In this document: positions 50,396 to 60,856 of the stretch, piece after piece | How positions within the stretch are numbered: position 1 is the stretch's first letter | How the letters are laid out: the number at the start of each line of letters is the position of its first letter | Source of the DNA: Streptomyces sp. NBC_00461 | GTDB lineage: Bacteria; Actinomycetota; Actinomycetes; Streptomycetales; Streptomycetaceae | Assembly (NCBI RefSeq): GCF_036013935.1 | Contig: NZ_CP107902.1 | Span: 1,831,001-1,895,000 of the forward strand | Direction of reading: 5' to 3' | DNA length: 64,000 bases | Position numbers and translations under genes: made by a program | Notes under the pieces: generated by a model | The model's database searches: none | Told to the model about the DNA's origin: nothing | Seen by the model: only the letters and a program-made list of their open reading frames with translations

Positions 50396-50804
50396 CCGAA
50401 CCGCCCAAATGCCCGCGCCGAACCGCGCGACAAGCCCCCACCGGCCCGCACCCGGCGCACGACCTGACCACACCCCTCTGCGACCGTCACAGCGGCCGTC
50501 TCAGCGGCCGTACTGCGCCGGCCTCAGCATGTGCTCCGCCAGCGACCGTCCGCCCGCCCCGCCCGCCGGATCACGGCTGATCCGCATCTACGGGGGGCCT
50601 GGCCGCTCGACTCGGCTGACCGAACCGCCCAAATGCCCGCGCCGAACCGCGCGACAAGCCCCCACCGGCCCGCACCCGGCGGACGACCTGACCACACCCC
50701 TCTGCGACCGTCACAGCGGCCGTCTCAGTGGCCGTTCTGCGCCAGCCTCAGCATGTGCTCCGCGAGGGCCTGTCCGCCCGTCGGGTCCCGGCTGATCAGC
50801 ATCA
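50366..50804. repeat. tandem duplication of the apbE-argR junction (offset 224 bases)
   Basis: A block starting acggggggcctggccg occurs at 50366 and again at 50590. The first about 139 bases (apbE tail plus spacer) are almost identical, with one difference near position 93. The part matching the argR 3' end has diverged more and carries a 9-base length change. Copy 1 contains the true apbE stop; copy 2 contains the true argR end. Confidence 0.85.
50501..50587 (-). pseudogene. argR 3'-end remnant in copy 1 of the tandem duplication
   Basis: The minus-strand frame reads MRISRDPAGGAGGRSLAEHM and ends RPAQYGR. This aligns with the C-terminus of the intact ArgR ([20 protein letters not shown]), with three extra residues. 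There is no promoter and only 28 codons, so it is a fragment left by the duplication. Confidence 0.7.
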
Positions 50805-51264
50805 GGGTGTCGTCGCCCGCGATCGTGCCGAGGATGTCGTGCAGCTCGGCCTGGTCGATGGCCGACGCCAGGAACTGGGCGGCCCCGGGAGGCGTCCGCA
50901 GGACCACCAGGTTCGCCGACGCCTCCGCGGAGATCAGCAGCTCCTGGGACAGCCGCCGCATCCGCTCCTCCTTGGCCGACTCGCCCAGCGGCACGCGCGG
51001 GGTGCGGAAGCCGCCCTCGCTCGGTACCGCGTAGATGAGGTCGCCGTCGTTGTTGCGGATCTTCACCGCGTTCAGCTCGTCCAGGTCCCGGGAGAGCGTC
51101 GCCTGTGTGACGCTCAGCCCGTCGTCGGCGAGGAGCTTCGCCAACTGGCTCTGGGAGCGCACCGGTTGCCGGTTGAGGATGTCCACGATCCGGCGGTGGC
51201 GTGCGGTGCGGGTCTGCGGCACGGCAGGCCCGGCGTGCTGTGCGTCGTCCTGCGCGTGACTCAT
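50725..51264 (-). CDS. argR: arginine repressor ArgR
   Basis: 179 residues. The winged-helix DNA-binding domain covers about 18-85 ([20 protein letters not shown], then [20 protein letters not shown]). The C-terminal hexamerisation and arginine-binding domain follows ([27 protein letters not shown]). In the presence of arginine it represses arg genes. It is the last gene of argC-J-B-D-R, seven bases after argD, so it autoregulates. It should bind the sites at 40651-40684 and 55661-55694. ATG 51264 is preferred. Confidence 0.95.
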   Translation of the reverse strand: MSHAQDDAQHAGPAVPQTRTARHRRIVDILNRQPVRSQSQLAKLLADDGLSVTQATLSRDLDELNAVKIRNNDGDLIYAVPSEGGFRTPRVPLGESAKEERMRRLSQELLISAEASANLVVLRTPPGAAQFLASAIDQAELHDILGTIAGDDTLMLISRDPTGGQALAEHMLRLAQNGH

Positions 51265-51271
51265 CGTCGTC

Positions 51272-52468
51272 TCATTCTCCGGATCCGTCCCCGTGTGCAA
51301 GGTCCAGGACGCCGGGAAGTGCCCGGAGGAACGCGTCCACCTCGTCGTCGCCGAGATTCAGCGGCGGCATCAGCCGTACGACGTCGGGCGCGGGCGCGTT
51401 CACCAGGAATCCGGCCTCCTGAGCCGTCTGGCGCGCCTTGGGCGCGAGCGGCTCGGTGAGCACGATACCCAGGAGGAGGCCCGCGCCCCGGACATGAGCG
51501 ATCGACGGATGGCCGAGTGACTCGATTCCGTCCCGCAACCTCTCGCTCTGCCGCTTGACGTTCTCCAGCAACCCCTCGTTCTCGATGGTGTCGAGGACGG
51601 CGAGGCCGGCGGCGCAGGCCACCGGGTTGCCGCCGAAGGTGGTGCCGTGGTGCCCGGGCTGCAGCAGTTCGGCGGCCCGGCCGAAGGCGACCGTGGCGCC
51701 GAGCGGCAGTCCGCCGCCGAGGCCCTTGGCGAGGGTGACGACGTCGGGCAGCACGCCCTCGTGGGCCTGGTACTCGAACCAGTTCCCGGTACGGCCGATT
51801 CCGGTCTGCACCTCGTCCAGGACCAGCAGCGCACCGGTGGCGGCCGTGATCGCGCGGGCGGCCTTGAGGTAGCCGGGCGGCGGGGTGACGACGCCGAGCT
51901 CGCCCTGGATCGGCTCCAGGATGACGAGCGCGGTCCGGTCGGTGACCGCGGCCGCGAGGGCCTGCGCGTCGCCGAACGGCACGTGCGTGACCTCGCCGGG
52001 CAGCGGCAGGAACGGCTCCCGCTTGCCCTGCTGGCCGGTCATCGCGAGGGCGCCCATGGTGCGCCCGTGGAAGGCGCCCTCGGTGGCGACGACGTGGGTC
52101 CGCCCGGTCAGCCGGCCGATCTTGAAGGCGGCCTCGTTGGCCTCGGCGCCCGAGTTGCAGAAGAAGACCCTGCCGTCCCGGCCGAAGAGCTGGAGCAGCC
52201 GCTCGGCGAGCGTCACGGTCGGGTCGGCCATGAAGAAGTTGGAGATGTGGCCCAGGGAGCCGATCTGCCGGCTGACGGCCTCGACGATCGCCGGGTGGGC
52301 GTGGCCGAGCGCGTTGACCGCGATACCGCCGACGAAGTCGAGGTACTCCTTGCCGTCGGCGTCCCACACCTTGGTGCCCGCGCCGCGCACGAGGGGAAGC
52401 AGCGGGGTGCCGTAGTTGTTCATCAGCGCGCCCTGCCACCGCTGGGCGTACTCCTGATGGGCGGTCAT
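51272..52468 (-). CDS. argD: acetylornithine aminotransferase
   Basis: 398 residues of a class III PLP aminotransferase. [42 protein letters not shown] and [15 protein letters not shown] lead to the PLP lysine Lys248 in [11 protein letters not shown]. It converts N-acetylglutamate semialdehyde and glutamate to N-acetylornithine. The ATG overlaps the argB stop (ATGA). Confidence 0.97.
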   Translation of the reverse strand: MTAHQEYAQRWQGALMNNYGTPLLPLVRGAGTKVWDADGKEYLDFVGGIAVNALGHAHPAIVEAVSRQIGSLGHISNFFMADPTVTLAERLLQLFGRDGRVFFCNSGAEANEAAFKIGRLTGRTHVVATEGAFHGRTMGALAMTGQQGKREPFLPLPGEVTHVPFGDAQALAAAVTDRTALVILEPIQGELGVVTPPPGYLKAARAITAATGALLVLDEVQTGIGRTGNWFEYQAHEGVLPDVVTLAKGLGGGLPLGATVAFGRAAELLQPGHHGTTFGGNPVACAAGLAVLDTIENEGLLENVKRQSERLRDGIESLGHPSIAHVRGAGLLLGIVLTEPLAPKARQTAQEAGFLVNAPAPDVVRLMPPLNLGDDEVDAFLRALPGVLDLAHGDGSGE

Positions 52469-53376
52469 ACGGCATCCCCCTGTTGCTCGTCGGGCACGAC
52501 CATCGTGCCGATGCCCTCGTCGGTGAAGATCTCCAGCAGGATCGAGTGCTGGACCCGGCCGTCGATGACCCGGGCGGTGGTGACGCCGTTGCGAACGGCG
52601 TGCAGGCAGCCCTCCATCTTCGGCACCATGCCGGAACTCAGGTCCGGCAGCAGCTTCTCCAGTTGGGAAGCCGTGAGGCGGCTGATCACCTCGTCGCTGT
52701 GCGGCCAGTCCTCATAGAGACCCTCGACGTCCGTGAGGACCATGAGGGTTTCGGCGCCCAGCGCAGCAGCGAGTGCCGCAGCCGCCGTATCAGCATTGAC
52801 GTTGTAGACATGTCCGTCGTCCTGGCTACGGGCGATCGACGAGACGACCGGGATACGGCCGTCGGCGAGCAGTGCCTCGATCACGCCCGTGTCGATCTCG
52901 GTGATCTCGCCCACCCGCCCGATGTCGACCAACTCGCCGTCGATCTCGGGCTGGTGCTTGGTGGCGGTGATGGTGTGCGCGTCCTCGCCCGTCAACCCGA
53001 CGGCGAGCGGGCCGTGTTGGTTGAGCAGCCCGACCAGCTCGCGCTGGACCCGGCCCGCCAGCACCATCCGTACGACGTCCATGGCGTCCTCGGTGGTGAC
53101 GCGCAGGCCGGCCTTGAACTCGCTGACGATGCCGTGCTGGTCGAGGGCCGCGCTGATCTGCGGGCCGCCGCCGTGCACGACGACCGGCTTGAGGCCGGCG
53201 TGGTGCAGGAAGACGACGTCCTGGGCGAAGGCGGCCTTCAGGTCCTCGTCGATCATGGCGTTGCCGCCGAACTTGATGACGACCGTCTTGCCGTTGTGCC
53301 TGACCAGCCAGGGCAGCGCCTCGATGAGGATCTGGGCCTTGGGCAGCGCGGTGTGCTTGCGGGTCACGTTGCTCAT
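52465..53376 (-). CDS. argB: acetylglutamate kinase
   Basis: 303 residues. [20 protein letters not shown] and [19 protein letters not shown] are the ATP-binding and glycine-rich loops, and [20 protein letters not shown] and [13 protein letters not shown] are amino-acid kinase signatures. It phosphorylates N-acetylglutamate and is usually the arginine-inhibited step. The N-terminal extension [21 protein letters not shown] is typical of arginine-sensitive forms. ATGA overlaps couple it to argJ and argD. Confidence 0.97.
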   Translation of the reverse strand: MSNVTRKHTALPKAQILIEALPWLVRHNGKTVVIKFGGNAMIDEDLKAAFAQDVVFLHHAGLKPVVVHGGGPQISAALDQHGIVSEFKAGLRVTTEDAMDVVRMVLAGRVQRELVGLLNQHGPLAVGLTGEDAHTITATKHQPEIDGELVDIGRVGEITEIDTGVIEALLADGRIPVVSSIARSQDDGHVYNVNADTAAAALAAALGAETLMVLTDVEGLYEDWPHSDEVISRLTASQLEKLLPDLSSGMVPKMEGCLHAVRNGVTTARVIDGRVQHSILLEIFTDEGIGTMVVPDEQQGDAV

Positions 53377-54524
53377 GAGGAGTAGGCGCTGTTCTCGTGG
53401 ACGTAGTCGGCGGTGAGGTCGTTGGTCCAGATGGTGGCGGTCTCGGACCCGGCGGCGAGGTCGGCGACGATGTGCACCTCGCGGTAGCGCATGTCGACCT
53501 TGTCGCGGTCCTCGCCGACGCCGCCGTTCTTGCAGACCCACACTCCGTTGATGGCGACGTTCAACTGGTCCGGCTCGAAGGCGGCCTGTGTCGTGCCGAT
53601 CGCCGAGAGGACACGTCCCCAGTTGGGGTCCTCGCCGTGGAGGGCGCACTTGAGGAGGTTGTTGCGGGCGATGGAGCGGCCCACCTCGACGGCGTCGTCC
53701 TCGGTCGCGGCGCCCACCACCTCGATCTTGATGTCCTTGCTGGCGCCCTCGGCGTCGCGGATCAGCTGCTGGCCGAGGTCGTCGCAGACGGCACGCACGG
53801 CCTCGGCGAACTCCTCGTGTTCCGGGGTGACTTCGGCGGCTCCGGAGGCGAGCAGCAGCACGGTGTCGTTGGTCGACATGCACCCGTCGGAGTCGACACG
53901 GTCGAAAGTGGTGCGCGTCGCCGCCCGGAGCGCCTTGTCCAGTACGTCGTCGTCGAGGACGGCGTCGGTGGTGAGGACGACGAGCATGGTGGCGAGGCCG
54001 GGCGCGAGCATGCCGGCGCCCTTCGCCATGCCGCCGACCGTCCAGCCGTCCTTGGTCACGACGGACGTCTTGTGGACGGTGTCGGTGGTCTTGATGGCGA
54101 TGGCCGCCTTCTCACCACCGTGCTCGGACAGCTGCCCGGCGACCGTCTCGACTCCCGGGAGCAGCTTGTCCATCGGGAGCAGGACGCCGATGAGGCCGGT
54201 CGAGCAGACGGCGACCTCGATGGCGCCGCGGCCGAGGACCTCGGCGACCTTCTCCGCCGTGGCGTGCGTGTCCTGGAAGCCCTTCGGACCCGTACAGGCG
54301 TTGGCGCCACCGGAGTTGAGGACGACGGCGGACACCTGTCCGCCGTTGAGGACCTGCTCGGACCACAGCACGGGTGCGGCCTTCACACGGTTGGAGGTGA
54401 AGACGCCCGCGGCGGTGCGGCGCGGACCGTCGTTGACCACGAGGGCCAGGTCCGGGTTGCCGTTCTCCTTGATTCCGGCGGCGATGCCCGCAGCCCGGAA
54501 TCCCTTGGCTGCCGTGACGCTCAC
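53373..54524 (-). CDS. argJ: ornithine acetyltransferase ArgJ
   Basis: 383 residues. The protein is self-cleaved within [18 protein letters not shown] between Ala178 and Thr179, and Thr179 becomes the nucleophile. Other conserved stretches are [19 protein letters not shown] and [17 protein letters not shown]. It recycles the acetyl group from acetylornithine to glutamate, so the pathway here is the cyclic type. Whether it also makes acetylglutamate de novo from acetyl-CoA is not clear. GTG start; 88 bases separate it from argC. Confidence 0.96.
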   Translation of the reverse strand: MSVTAAKGFRAAGIAAGIKENGNPDLALVVNDGPRRTAAGVFTSNRVKAAPVLWSEQVLNGGQVSAVVLNSGGANACTGPKGFQDTHATAEKVAEVLGRGAIEVAVCSTGLIGVLLPMDKLLPGVETVAGQLSEHGGEKAAIAIKTTDTVHKTSVVTKDGWTVGGMAKGAGMLAPGLATMLVVLTTDAVLDDDVLDKALRAATRTTFDRVDSDGCMSTNDTVLLLASGAAEVTPEHEEFAEAVRAVCDDLGQQLIRDAEGASKDIKIEVVGAATEDDAVEVGRSIARNNLLKCALHGEDPNWGRVLSAIGTTQAAFEPDQLNVAINGVWVCKNGGVGEDRDKVDMRYREVHIVADLAAGSETATIWTNDLTADYVHENSAYSS

Positions 54525-54612
54525 GGTGTCTCCTTGTTCGCTTCTCCGCCCGTGCAGCGCAGCGGTGCGGCCATCGTCGTCGTCTGCAGCCCGGTGGCTG
54601 CACGTGCGTCGC

Positions 54613-55686
<1,074 letters not shown>

Positions 55687-55694
<8 letters not shown>

Positions 55695-56100
55695 TCCCAG
55701 CGGTCTCCGCCTTGGGAAGCATGATCCAGCGGGACACCACGAACGTCACCGGGATCGCTCCCAGGGACGCGAGCAGGGGGGCGTACCGGCTGCTGAGGTG
55801 CAGGAGGTCGACCAGCACATAGGCACCCGCGGTCGTGACCACGAAATTCGCCGCGTTCGTCAGGGGAAACAGCAGGAATTTACGCAGGGTCGGGCGCGTC
55901 CGATACGTGAATCGAGCATTGAGGAAAAACGATCCGGTCATGCTGATCACGGTCGCGAGAATATGGGCGACAAGGTACGGGAAACGAGGGAGGAGCAGCA
56001 GGTAAGCAGCGTAATACGTGCCGGTGTTGACGACGCCGATGACGGCGAAGGTCAGCATCTGCCTCGATATCAGGGGATGAGATCCTTCGTCGTGTCGCAC
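55687..56100 (-). CDS. GtrA-like polyprenyl-phosphate-sugar flippase
   Basis: 137 residues from GTG with GGAGGG nine bases upstream. Four membrane helices (about 12-30, 37-58, 74-95 and 102-122) with the GtrA signature QMLTFAVIGVVNTGTYYAAY and FLLFPLTNAANFVVTT. The family moves undecaprenyl-phosphate-linked sugars across the membrane. It overlaps the end of the glycosyltransferase gene by 31 bases, so the two are coupled. Base composition is slightly lower in GC than the arg genes beside it. Confidence 0.85.
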
Positions 56101-57047
56101 GCGGTCCGGCCCTCCGTCCGTTTCACGTTGGTCGCCTTCACCAGGAAGTGCGGGCGCCGCTTCACCTCGTAGTAGATACGGCCGGTGTACTCGCCGATGA
56201 CCCCGAGCATGATCATCTGCACTCCGGCGACGCCGGTGACGGCCGTGATGATCGTGACATAGCCGGGTGTCTGTACGCCGTTGACCAGCGCGGCGCCCAC
56301 GATCCACGCCGTGTACAGCCCGGCGCACAGCAGCAGGCCCATGCCGAGGTGGAGGGCGGCGCGCAGCGGCCTGTTGTTGAAGGAGAGCAGCCCGTCGAGC
56401 CCGTAGTTGAGCAGGCCGCGGAAGGTCCAGGAGCTGCGGCCGGCCTCGCGCACGGCGTTCTCGTACTCGAAGGTGGTGCTCGGGAAGCCCACCCACGCGA
56501 ACAGGCCCTTGGAGAAGCGGTTGTACTCGGAGAGGTCCAGGATCGCGTCCACCACGCGGCGCGACATCAGCCTGAAGTCCCCCACGCCGTCGACGAGTTC
56601 CACGTCGACGAGGCGGTTGACGAGCCGGTAGTAGAGGCGGGCGGTGACGGTGCGGGTCACGCTGTCGCCGGCCCTGGTGCGCTTGGCGATGACCTGGTCG
56701 TAGCCGTCCGCGCGCAGGTCCACCATGCGCTTGATCAGCTCCGGCGGGTGCTGCAGGTCCGCGTCCATGACGACCACGGAGTCTCCCGTGGCATGGCGCA
56801 GACCGGCCAGCAGTGCCGCCTCCTTGCCGAAGTTGCGGCTGAAGGAGACGTACCGCACGCGCGCGTCGCGCTCGGCCAGTCGCTCCAGGGCGGGGAGCGT
56901 ACGGTCGCGGCTGCCGTCGTCGACGTACACGAACTCCATGTCGTGGCCCAGCGGCAGCAGTTCCTCCGCGACCTTCTGGACCTGGTCGTGGAAGCGTTCT
57001 ATGACGTCTTCCTCGTCGTAGCAGGGTGCGACGATCGATATGAGCAT
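56070..57047 (-). CDS. family 2 glycosyltransferase, polyprenyl-phosphate sugar synthase (GtrB-like)
   Basis: 325 residues. The catalytic domain has ISIVAPCYDEEDVIERFH, the DDGSRDRT sugar-nucleotide loop, and VVVMDADLQHPPELI with the DAD metal motif. Two C-terminal helices (about 233-256 and 269-293), then EYTGRIYYEVKRRPHF, anchor it, as in GtrB/DPM1-type enzymes. It loads a sugar onto undecaprenyl phosphate at the inner face. The sugar is unknown. It lies between the GtrA and YfhO genes. Confidence 0.9.
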   Translation of the reverse strand: MLISIVAPCYDEEDVIERFHDQVQKVAEELLPLGHDMEFVYVDDGSRDRTLPALERLAERDARVRYVSFSRNFGKEAALLAGLRHATGDSVVVMDADLQHPPELIKRMVDLRADGYDQVIAKRTRAGDSVTRTVTARLYYRLVNRLVDVELVDGVGDFRLMSRRVVDAILDLSEYNRFSKGLFAWVGFPSTTFEYENAVREAGRSSWTFRGLLNYGLDGLLSFNNRPLRAALHLGMGLLLCAGLYTAWIVGAALVNGVQTPGYVTIITAVTGVAGVQMIMLGVIGEYTGRIYYEVKRRPHFLVKATNVKRTEGRTACDTTKDLIP

Positions 57048-57068
57048 GGTTTCCCCCTGGGGACGCGG

Positions 57069-59726
57069 TCAGAGAGCCCTGGTCACGGGCTCGCGCGGGC
57101 TGGTGGTCGTGGTCGGTGGAGCCGACGGCGGTGCGGCACGCCGTCGGCGTACGGCGGTGAAGGCGCCGAGCAGGATCAGCGCCAGCAGTGATGCGGCCCC
57201 GACCGCGGCGCCCAGGCGCAGGCCGGGCGGGTGGAAGGTGCACGAGACGCTGGTCGCGGAGGAGTCGACGGGCACGGCGATCAGACCGTGGAACTCCCCC
57301 GCCGGTACGGCGTCTGCGTCGCCCGCGGCGCAGCGCCAGCCCGCGATGCGCGGCGCCGCCACGACCGCGGTTCCCCTGCTGCCCGCCGGGAGTTCGGCCC
57401 GGATCGTGCTGCCGGAGACGGTGACGCGGGTGGCGCCGGTGGACCTGAGCCGCTCGACGGCGTCGTGCAGCCGGGTGGTGTCCAGGCAGCCGACCGCGCC
57501 GCCGGGGACGCGGCTCGTGCGGTTGGGGTCGAGTTCGATGCGGACGCGTCCGGAGGCCGGGACCGTGCCCAGCCGCTGCATGGGCGCGATCTTGGTGCCG
57601 ATGTCGGACCTGAACCGCCCGGTCGGACCGCTCGTCATGCGGGCCGTGCCCGAGAAATGCGGCGCCCACAGGTAGACCTCGTCGCCGGCCGGGCACTGGG
57701 CGGAGATCGTGGGCTTTTGCGTGCTGTCAGGCGTGGGCACGCCGATGACCAGCCCGAGCTCGGCGGGGTCGCCGGTCTGCGGCGGCCTGCCGTGTGAGGT
57801 CAGCACTGTCGTGCGGGGCACGGTGTACACGCGCGTGCCGAGCAGGAGTTCCTGGTTGCGGAACGGCGAGGGACCGAAGGCGGCCGAGGAGACGCCGGAC
57901 GGTCGCACGGTGACCAGCGGCGGTACGTCCTCGCGGGACACGGTCGGCCCCGTGCCGTCCTGCGGGAACCAGTTCTGGTGCGGGTCCGGCGGCGAGTGCA
58001 CGCGGGCGCCGACGGAGAGGACCGCGTCCGTGACGTCGTTGTCGAGGCTCTGCACGCTGCGGCCCCGTGAGGTGTAGCCGCCGCCGACTGCGGTGAGCGT
58101 ACGGCTGAGGACGTCGGCGGTGAGGCTGCTGTAGTACTGGGCCCCCTGGCCGCCGACCAGCATCGGGTCGTTGCCCACGGTCTGCTCTCGGCCCGGGTCG
58201 GTGCGGTACCGGGGCCAGCCGTCGGCCTGCGCGATCTCCTCAGCCTGTGCCTGCTGCCGGGCCCCCCAGGGCGCGTAGTCGTCCATCTGGCCGAGGCGGA
58301 GCCGGGTGGCGACGGCGGAGGTGGCGGCCGTCTCGCCGAACTGCCCGCCGAACAGCAGTGCCAGGGCGAGCCCGGCCAGGACGGTACGGCGCCGGCCGGT
58401 CGACGCGGGACCCGCCGACCCGTCCGCGTCCGTGTGCCGCAGCAGCGCCAGTCCGCCGACCGAGCCGATGACGGCGAGCAGCAGCACTCCCCAGCCGACG
58501 GGGCGCACGAGCGTGCTCCGGCTCGCGACGGCGCTGATCAGCACGAGCAACGCGCCGGCCACGCCGAGGGCACGCCGGTCGGGCGGACCGTACGAGAGCG
58601 CCTGCCATGCGGCGATCACCAGAAGTGCGCACAGCACGAAGGCCTGACGGTAGGCACTGCCTTGTGGTGTGGCGAAGGCGTGCCAGACCAGGTGCGTCGG
58701 CCCCCACTGCAGTGACAGGGCGACCGCGGCGACCAGCAGCGTCCATCCGGCGCGCACCTGCCGCGGAACGGCCCGGTGGAAGGGCAGGGAGAGAGCGAGC
58801 AGCAGCGCGGCGGTGCCGACGTAGACGGCCGGACTGTTGAAGCTGTACGACGTCGGCAGCAGCCGCGCCAGCAGGTCCTGCGTCGACACCGCCTTGAACT
58901 GGACGACCCTGCCGGGATGGGCGTGCTTGGTGCCGAAGTACACGACGATCACCAGCGGGGCGGCCAGGCCCACGCCCAGCGCGACGGTGACTGCGGCACG
59001 GCCCACCGTCTCCAGCCGCCGCCGGCCCGCAACACCGGAGAGCCACAGCCGGAGCAGCAGCACGAGCCCGGCAGCGAGGGTGGCCATGTACGCGGTGTAG
59101 AAGTTGGCGATCCAGGCAAGGGCCACGATCAGCACGCCGAGCAGCGGGCGCCGGCGCTGCATCGCCCACTCGCCGACCAGGCACAGCAGCGGCAGGGCGA
59201 CCAGGCCGTCGAGCCACATCGGGTTGTACGAGGCGACCGCGACGCTCCAGCCGCACATCGCGTACGACGCTCCCAGCAGCCCGGCCCCCCACCAGCGGCC
59301 GGGGCGCAGGCTCAGCAGCAGCCAGGCCATGGCCGCGCCGGCGGACGCCGTCTTCAGCACGGTGATCACATACACCGCGAGGTCGATCTCGTCCCGCGGG
59401 AACACCACGACGAGCAGGGCGAACGGGCTGCTGAGATAGGTGCCGAGGTCGGGCAGGAAGCTGGAGCCGAAGCCGGACTGCCAGTTGACGAACAGGCCGC
59501 CGTCGGCCCTGCCGTGCAGCAGATCCCACAGGTGGGCGTGGAAGGGCACGTACTGATTGCCGAGGTCGTTGACGCTGCGGGTGCGGGGACCGAAGGGGTA
59601 GCTGCGGGCGATGGTGTCCGCGGCACAGAACACGGCGACCGTGAGCGTCGCGGCGAGCAGGGCCGCCGCCTTCTTCGGCGAGAAATGGCCGCCCGAAACG
59701 GCTTTGGACAGGGTCGAGCGATCCAT
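57069..59726 (-). CDS. YfhO-like multi-spanning GT-C glycosyltransferase
   Basis: 885 residues. About a dozen membrane segments in the first 470 residues, one more after 845, and a large extracellular region between (about 480-845). Diagnostic elements are VNDLGNQYVPFHAHLWDLL near the start (an acidic loop after helix 1), LFVNWQSGFGSSF, and SYNPMWLDGLVALPLL. YfhO proteins transfer the lipid-linked sugar made by a GtrB/CsbB-like enzyme onto teichoic acids or other wall polymers. It is the first gene of the three-gene operon. Acceptor in this organism unknown. Confidence 0.85.
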   Translation of the reverse strand: MDRSTLSKAVSGGHFSPKKAAALLAATLTVAVFCAADTIARSYPFGPRTRSVNDLGNQYVPFHAHLWDLLHGRADGGLFVNWQSGFGSSFLPDLGTYLSSPFALLVVVFPRDEIDLAVYVITVLKTASAGAAMAWLLLSLRPGRWWGAGLLGASYAMCGWSVAVASYNPMWLDGLVALPLLCLVGEWAMQRRRPLLGVLIVALAWIANFYTAYMATLAAGLVLLLRLWLSGVAGRRRLETVGRAAVTVALGVGLAAPLVIVVYFGTKHAHPGRVVQFKAVSTQDLLARLLPTSYSFNSPAVYVGTAALLLALSLPFHRAVPRQVRAGWTLLVAAVALSLQWGPTHLVWHAFATPQGSAYRQAFVLCALLVIAAWQALSYGPPDRRALGVAGALLVLISAVASRSTLVRPVGWGVLLLAVIGSVGGLALLRHTDADGSAGPASTGRRRTVLAGLALALLFGGQFGETAATSAVATRLRLGQMDDYAPWGARQQAQAEEIAQADGWPRYRTDPGREQTVGNDPMLVGGQGAQYYSSLTADVLSRTLTAVGGGYTSRGRSVQSLDNDVTDAVLSVGARVHSPPDPHQNWFPQDGTGPTVSREDVPPLVTVRPSGVSSAAFGPSPFRNQELLLGTRVYTVPRTTVLTSHGRPPQTGDPAELGLVIGVPTPDSTQKPTISAQCPAGDEVYLWAPHFSGTARMTSGPTGRFRSDIGTKIAPMQRLGTVPASGRVRIELDPNRTSRVPGGAVGCLDTTRLHDAVERLRSTGATRVTVSGSTIRAELPAGSRGTAVVAAPRIAGWRCAAGDADAVPAGEFHGLIAVPVDSSATSVSCTFHPPGLRLGAAVGAASLLALILLGAFTAVRRRRAAPPSAPPTTTTSPREPVTRAL

Positions 59727-59947
59727 TCCTTGTTACTCCCCGCAGGTAATTGATTCGCCGACTAAGACGGCCCGAGTTTCCGATCGGTTGTGCCGCACGG
59801 GGAAAGTGACACAGCTTGTTCCGAATGAATCCACGGGCCCACGAGAATTAAATGGTGAACATCTGGGAAACAGAAATTTCCGGATAGGTAATTTAACGGT
59901 GAACTCATCACGCCGTGCAGACGGTGGAGACCCCGGCCGGGGACAGC

Positions 59948-59978
59948 TTGACCTGGAGTGCGCTCCAGGTTCTACGGT
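59948..59978 (+). promoter_or_regulatory. MerR-type promoter with 19-bp spacer and palindromic operator
   Basis: TTGACC (59948-59953) and TACGGT (59973-59978) are 19 bases apart, the long spacing typical of promoters that MerR proteins activate by DNA twisting. The spacer region carries the palindrome acctggag-tgcg-ctccaggt. The merR ATG lies seven bases after the -10, so the message is leaderless. Confidence 0.85.
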
Positions 59979-59985
59979 TTACGTC

Positions 59986-60411
59986 ATGACCAGCGGACAC
60001 CCCCTCCCGCAGGACCGGGAGCCGACCCTGACCATCGCCGAGGTGGTAGAGCGCACCGGCCTCTCGCACGACACGCTGCGCTACTACGAGAAGGCCGGCC
60101 TGATCGAGCGGGTCGGCCGGACCACCGGCAACCAGCGCCGCTACGACCCGGCCGACCTGGCCTGGCTGGAGTTCGTGCTGCGGCTGCGCGAGACCGGCAT
60201 GTCGATCGCCGACATGCAGCGGTATGCGCAGCTGCGGGCGAAGGGGGATGTCTCGGTCGCCGACCGGCTGGCGATGCTCCATGAGCACCGCGCCGAACTG
60301 GCGGACCGCATCAGGGCGTTGCGCCGCAACGCCCGTGCGCTGGACGACAAGATCGACCACTACGAACGGCTTCTCGGCACGATGGACGAGCAGCCGGAAA
60401 CGGAAGACTGA
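59986..60411 (+). CDS. MerR-family transcriptional regulator
   Basis: 141 residues. The winged helix (LTIAEVVERTGLSHDTLRYY, then EKAGLIERVGRTTGNQRRY) is followed by a long dimerisation helix (HRAELADRIRALRRNARALDDKIDHYE). There are no cysteines, so it is not a metal or SoxR-type sensor. It starts leaderless from an operator-bearing promoter and lies one base before a carboxymuconolactone-decarboxylase-like gene, which it probably controls together with itself. Inducer unknown. Confidence 0.9.
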   Translation: MTSGHPLPQDREPTLTIAEVVERTGLSHDTLRYYEKAGLIERVGRTTGNQRRYDPADLAWLEFVLRLRETGMSIADMQRYAQLRAKGDVSVADRLAMLHEHRAELADRIRALRRNARALDDKIDHYERLLGTMDEQPETED

Positions 60412-60412
60412 C

Positions 60413-60856
60413 ATGAGCGAGAGCACCACCCGCGCGGAGCGTTTCGCCCACGGCCTGGAGGTCCTGAAGAGGATCGACGGCGAGGCCGGGGAGCGGGTCA
60501 TCGAGTCGCTCGCCGACATCAACCCCGAGATCGGCCACCAGGTCGTCGCGTGGGCCTTCGGCGAGATCTACGACCGCCCCGCACTCGCCCCGCGCGACCG
60601 GCAACTGGTGACGCTGGGCATGCTCACGGCGCTCGGCGGCTGCGAGGCCCAGCTCGACGTGCACGTCAACGCGGCCCTGAACGTGGGCCTCACTCCCGAG
60701 CAGATCGTCGAGGCGCTGACGCACTCCGCGGTGTACTGCGGCATGCCCAAGGCCCTGAACGCGACCTTCGCCGCGAAGAAGGTGTTCGCCGAGCGCGGGC
60801 TGCTGCCGCTCGGACAGCAGCCCGCGGACACGGCGTCGGCGACTACCTCTGCCTGA
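60413..60856 (+). CDS. carboxymuconolactone decarboxylase family protein
   Basis: 147 residues. IESLADINPEIGHQVVAWAFGEIYDRP, RDRQLVTLGMLTALGGCEAQLDVH and HSAVYCGMPKALNA are the family's conserved stretches. Only one Cys (in GGCEAQ) falls near the AhpD CxxC position, so peroxidase activity is unlikely. It may be a decarboxylase or lactonase. It is coupled to merR by a one-base gap, and its stop overlaps the GH51 gene tail to tail by 14 bases. Confidence 0.87.
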   Translation: MSESTTRAERFAHGLEVLKRIDGEAGERVIESLADINPEIGHQVVAWAFGEIYDRPALAPRDRQLVTLGMLTALGGCEAQLDVHVNAALNVGLTPEQIVEALTHSAVYCGMPKALNATFAAKKVFAERGLLPLGQQPADTASATTSA

